From contig JAEDJH010000058.1 of the NCBI GenBank assembly GCA_016296415.1, forward strand, positions 1-8,331: 8,331 bases of DNA. The letters are read 5' to 3'. Position numbers and translations under genes: made by a program. Under the pieces are notes generated by a model, which saw only the letters and a program-made list of their open reading frames with translations, had not been told where the DNA came from and ran no database searches. The DNA is from Clostridia bacterium (GTDB lineage: Bacteria; Bacillota; Clostridia; Christensenellales; CAG-138). This document shows, piece after piece, positions 5,929 to 8,331 of this stretch; positions within the stretch are counted from its first letter, which is position 1, and each line of letters opens with the position of its first letter.

Positions 5929-7220
5929 ATCTGCTCTCCGTAAATATCGTATTCGTCCGCACCCGTAAGCCGAACGTTTATAAAGTCTCCCACCTTTGTC
6001 GAAACCGAAACTTCACCGACGATTATGCTTCCGTCAATGTCGGCTGTCTCCGCATACGAACGGCAAAAAGCGGTCGTACCGTCCATACCTTCCACTATTA
6101 CCCGTTCCGTATCGCCTATGCGTCTTTCATTGAGAAGCCTCGATATTCTTTGCTGCTGTCTGTACAGGCGATCCAGCCTTTCTTCCTTGACGGCCTCGTC
6201 GATTTGTCCGTCAAATTCGGCAGCAGGCGTATCGTCCTCCGGCGAATACGTAAACGCCCCCAGTCTGTCGATCGGATTTTTCTCAAGAAAATCGAGCAAT
6301 TCTTCAAACTGCTCCTCGGTCTCACCGGGGAATCCCACTATCGCCGTCGTCCTTATCACAAATTTTTCGGATTTGCTGCGTATGTATTTTATAATGTGTT
6401 CGATATGCTCCCTTGATCCGTGGCGGTTCATCGCCAAAAGAAGCTCTCTGTTGATATGCTGTATCGGCATATCAATATAGTTCACTATCTTCCCGCTTTC
6501 GGCCATAAGGTCAATTAGCTCTTCCGTTACGGTACTCGGATAAGTGTAAAGAAGCCTTATCCACTCTATGCCATCAATATCGCAAAGCGCCTTCAAAAGC
6601 TCCGTTATCATGGGCTTACCGTATATATCCGTGCCGTAACCTGTGGTATCCTGTGCGATCACCTCTATTTCCTTTACGCCCGACTCAGCCATCCATCTTG
6701 CTTCGTCAAGGAGCTTTTCCATCGGTTCGCTGCTCCTGCCGCCTCTGATAAGCGGAATGGCGCAATAGGTGCATCGGTTGTCGCAGCCGTCGCCCACCCG
6801 AAGGTAGCCCCTGTGCGGAGGAGTAGTCATTATCCTTCTTGCACACGCTGCTTCGGGCGCCGGTTTGCCGCATCTTTTTGCAAGCTCATTCACCAGCCTG
6901 CCGTATTCCCTTACGCCGTAAAACATATCGACCTCGGGCATCTCCTCCGCAAGCTCCCTGCGATAGCGCTCACTAAGGCAGCCGGTCACGATCAAAAGCT
7001 CACAGCTTCCCTCGGTTTTATATTGCGCCATTTCGAATATGGTTCCGATGGACTCTTCCTTTGCCGGAACGATGAATCCGCAGGTGTTGACGATTATTAT
7101 CTCCGCCTGTTCGGGATCGGAAACAATCTCAAAGCCGGAGGACGTCAGCATCCAGAGCAGCTTTTCCGTATCCACCGCATTTTTTGAGCACCCGAGAGAT
7201 ACCACGCCAACCTTATTCAT
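5925..7220 (-). CDS. rimO: RimO, ribosomal protein S12 methylthiotransferase
   Basis: A radical SAM enzyme that adds a methylthio group to a conserved aspartate of ribosomal protein S12 (Asp88 or Asp89 by numbering convention). The 431 residues hold an N-terminal UPF0004 domain with the three cysteines of the auxiliary iron-sulfur cluster (Cys11 in LGCSKN, Cys47 in NTCGF, Cys81 in TGCLSERY), the radical SAM domain with GCDNRCTYC (Cys146, Cys150, Cys153), and a C-terminal TRAM domain (about 367-428). RimO is chosen over the tRNA enzyme MiaB because of VSLGCSKNAVDTE, CAIPLIRG, YTYPST and PIQHINRELL, which follow the RimO pattern. The start ATG lies inside the last codons of the ftsK gene (8-nt overlap), with GGAGG 8 nt upstream. 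The 3' end overlaps pgsA by 4 nt. Confidence 0.96.
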   Translation of the reverse strand: MNKVGVVSLGCSKNAVDTEKLLWMLTSSGFEIVSDPEQAEIIIVNTCGFIVPAKEESIGTIFEMAQYKTEGSCELLIVTGCLSERYRRELAEEMPEVDMFYGVREYGRLVNELAKRCGKPAPEAACARRIMTTPPHRGYLRVGDGCDNRCTYCAIPLIRGGRSSEPMEKLLDEARWMAESGVKEIEVIAQDTTGYGTDIYGKPMITELLKALCDIDGIEWIRLLYTYPSTVTEELIDLMAESGKIVNYIDMPIQHINRELLLAMNRHGSREHIEHIIKYIRSKSEKFVIRTTAIVGFPGETEEQFEELLDFLEKNPIDRLGAFTYSPEDDTPAAEFDGQIDEAVKEERLDRLYRQQQRISRLLNERRIGDTERVIVEGMDGTTAFCRSYAETADIDGSIIVGEVSVSTKVGDFINVRLTGADEYDIYGEQI

Positions 7221-8331
7221 CGTCGCTTCCTCCGATCACGGCATTTGTTCCGAATTCCTGCTCATATTCGGCCTTGGTGATAAGCACCTTTCTCGCCTTG
7301 CTTCCCTCAAAGCCGCTGACATACTTTTTCTCCTCCATAATATCAACAAGCCGTGCCGCCCGTGCGTAACCCACACGAAGCTTTCGCTGTATCAGCGATA
7401 TGGACGCAACGCCCGTTTCGATACAAATTGAAACCGCCTCGGGAAGCAGTTCGTCCTCCTGCTTTCCTCCGCCCTGTACCGTCTGCGGCTTTGCGGTGGA
7501 TATTATTTCGTCAATGGTTTTTACGTCCTGTGTTTGGGCGATGCTGTGCTTGATGAAAAAGTCGGTTATCTCCTCGACCTCTTCATCGGAAACGTATGCG
7601 CCCTGCGCCCTTACCGGTTTACCCGCGCCGTTTGCATGGAACAGCATATCGCCCTTTCCGAGCAATTTTTCAGCTCCCATGCTGTCCAAAATTACCCTCG
7701 AGTCGATTCCCGACGAAACCGCAAACGCTATCCTCGACGGGATATTGGCCTTTATAAGTCCGGTTATAACATCGGTTCTCGGGCTTTGCGTGGCAACTAT
7801 GAGATGTATCCCGCAGGCCCTGCCGAGCTGCGCAATGCGGCAGATGGCGTCCTCAACATCCTTTGCGGCAACCATCATAAGGTCTGCAAGCTCATCGACG
7901 ATTATTATCAGCTTCGGCAGCTTATCCTCGTCGTTTTCCTGCATGGCATTGTATCTTGCAAGGTCCCTTGCGCCGATCTTCGCCATTTTATTATAGCGCT
8001 GTTCCATCTCATGCACCGCCCATTTCAGCGCACCAGCGGCCTTTTTGGGATCGGTAACGACGGGCATCATCAGATGCGGCAATGTCGAGAACACGCTCAG
8101 CTCCACAACCTTCGGATCTATGAGTATCATCCTAAGCTCCGCAGGCGTTGCCTTGTACACCATGCTGATTATTATGCTGTTTATGCACACGCTTTTTCCC
8201 GCACCGGTCTGTCCGGCGATAAGAAGATGCGGCATTTTATCTATCTCCGCTATAAGCGGCGCTCCCGCAATATCCTTTCCGAGTGCGAGCGATGCCGGAG
8301 ATTTTGACTTGTCAAAATCCCTTTCCTTTAT
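7213..8331 (-). CDS. FtsK/SpoIIIE-family DNA translocase, N-terminal part cut by the window edge
   Basis: The last 372 residues of a septum-associated DNA pump that moves chromosome ends across the division or sporulation septum. The frame stays open to the right edge: 32 residues precede the first internal methionine and include LGKDIAGAPL, so the true start is outside the window. Visible parts are the RecA-like motor with Walker A GQTGAGKS (40-47 of the fragment), Walker B IIIVDELADL (Asp146, Glu147), the conserved ATQSPRTDVITGLIKANIPSR segment, and a C-terminal winged-helix gamma domain (about 293-352) with QRKLRVGYARAARL, which in this family reads the polar octamers that direct translocation. 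Whether it is the vegetative (FtsK/SftA) or sporulation (SpoIIIE) type cannot be told without the N-terminus, so no symbol is given. It overlaps rimO by 8 nt. Confidence 0.96.
   Translation of the reverse strand: MKERDFDKSKSPASLALGKDIAGAPLIAEIDKMPHLLIAGQTGAGKSVCINSIIISMVYKATPAELRMILIDPKVVELSVFSTLPHLMMPVVTDPKKAAGALKWAVHEMEQRYNKMAKIGARDLARYNAMQENDEDKLPKLIIIVDELADLMMVAAKDVEDAICRIAQLGRACGIHLIVATQSPRTDVITGLIKANIPSRIAFAVSSGIDSRVILDSMGAEKLLGKGDMLFHANGAGKPVRAQGAYVSDEEVEEITDFFIKHSIAQTQDVKTIDEIISTAKPQTVQGGGKQEDELLPEAVSICIETGVASISLIQRKLRVGYARAARLVDIMEEKKYVSGFEGSKARKVLITKAEYEQEFGTNAVIGGSDDE

Noticed and set aside
7534..8307. A 257-codon plus-strand open frame opposite ftsK
   Set aside because: Antisense shadow of the FtsK motor domain; the translation shows no conserved motif and low-complexity residue use.
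1..8331. Mobile elements, CRISPR arrays, tRNA/rRNA genes, defence or biosynthetic systems
   Set aside because: No transposase, integrase, terminal repeats, spaced direct repeats or cloverleaf-like sequences were seen. Nearly all of the sequence is accounted for by conserved housekeeping genes in one direction.

Overview
The window is a stretch of ordinary bacterial chromosome. All eight genes lie on the minus strand, so they read from right to left. The order ftsK/spoIIIE, rimO, pgsA, cinA, recA, rny is a conserved housekeeping neighbourhood of Firmicutes. Protein sequences, strong GGAGG-type ribosome binding sites and an RNase Y gene just after recA point to a Clostridia-like member (an Oscillospiraceae/Ruminococcaceae-type anaerobe would fit). 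Base composition looks balanced rather than AT-rich. This placement is inference from gene order and motifs; no species can be named.

Layout in transcription order. (1) 8331-4136: a tightly packed unit of the C-terminal motor half of an FtsK/SpoIIIE DNA translocase (cut by the right edge), RimO, PgsA and full-length CinA. Junctions are an 8-nt overlap, a 4-nt ATGA overlap and an 11-nt gap, so translational coupling is likely. (2) 4146-3012: recA, with a near-consensus promoter whose -35 box lies inside the last codons of cinA, and a strong intrinsic terminator just after its stop. No recX follows. (3) 2977-1341: rny, with its own predicted promoter and a TTG start. (4) 1340-1: a 118-nt spacer with some potential to fold, then a cytoplasmic M19-type dipeptidase and, 11 nt later, the start of a YfcE-type metallophosphoesterase cut by the left edge.

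Together the genes cover chromosome segregation (FtsK), ribosome modification (RimO), anionic phospholipid synthesis (PgsA), pyridine nucleotide salvage (CinA), recombination and repair (RecA) and mRNA turnover (RNase Y). The last two genes look like a small hydrolase pair downstream of rny.

No mobile element, CRISPR array, tRNA, rRNA or defence system was seen, and I do not see a previously undescribed system here. What is worth a second look is regulatory: the recA promoter buried in cinA, the rny promoter with a dyad in its spacer and a non-ATG start, and the possibly structured spacer before the dipeptidase. No gene-free stretch exceeds 300 bases; the longest is the 181-nt recA-rny spacer.
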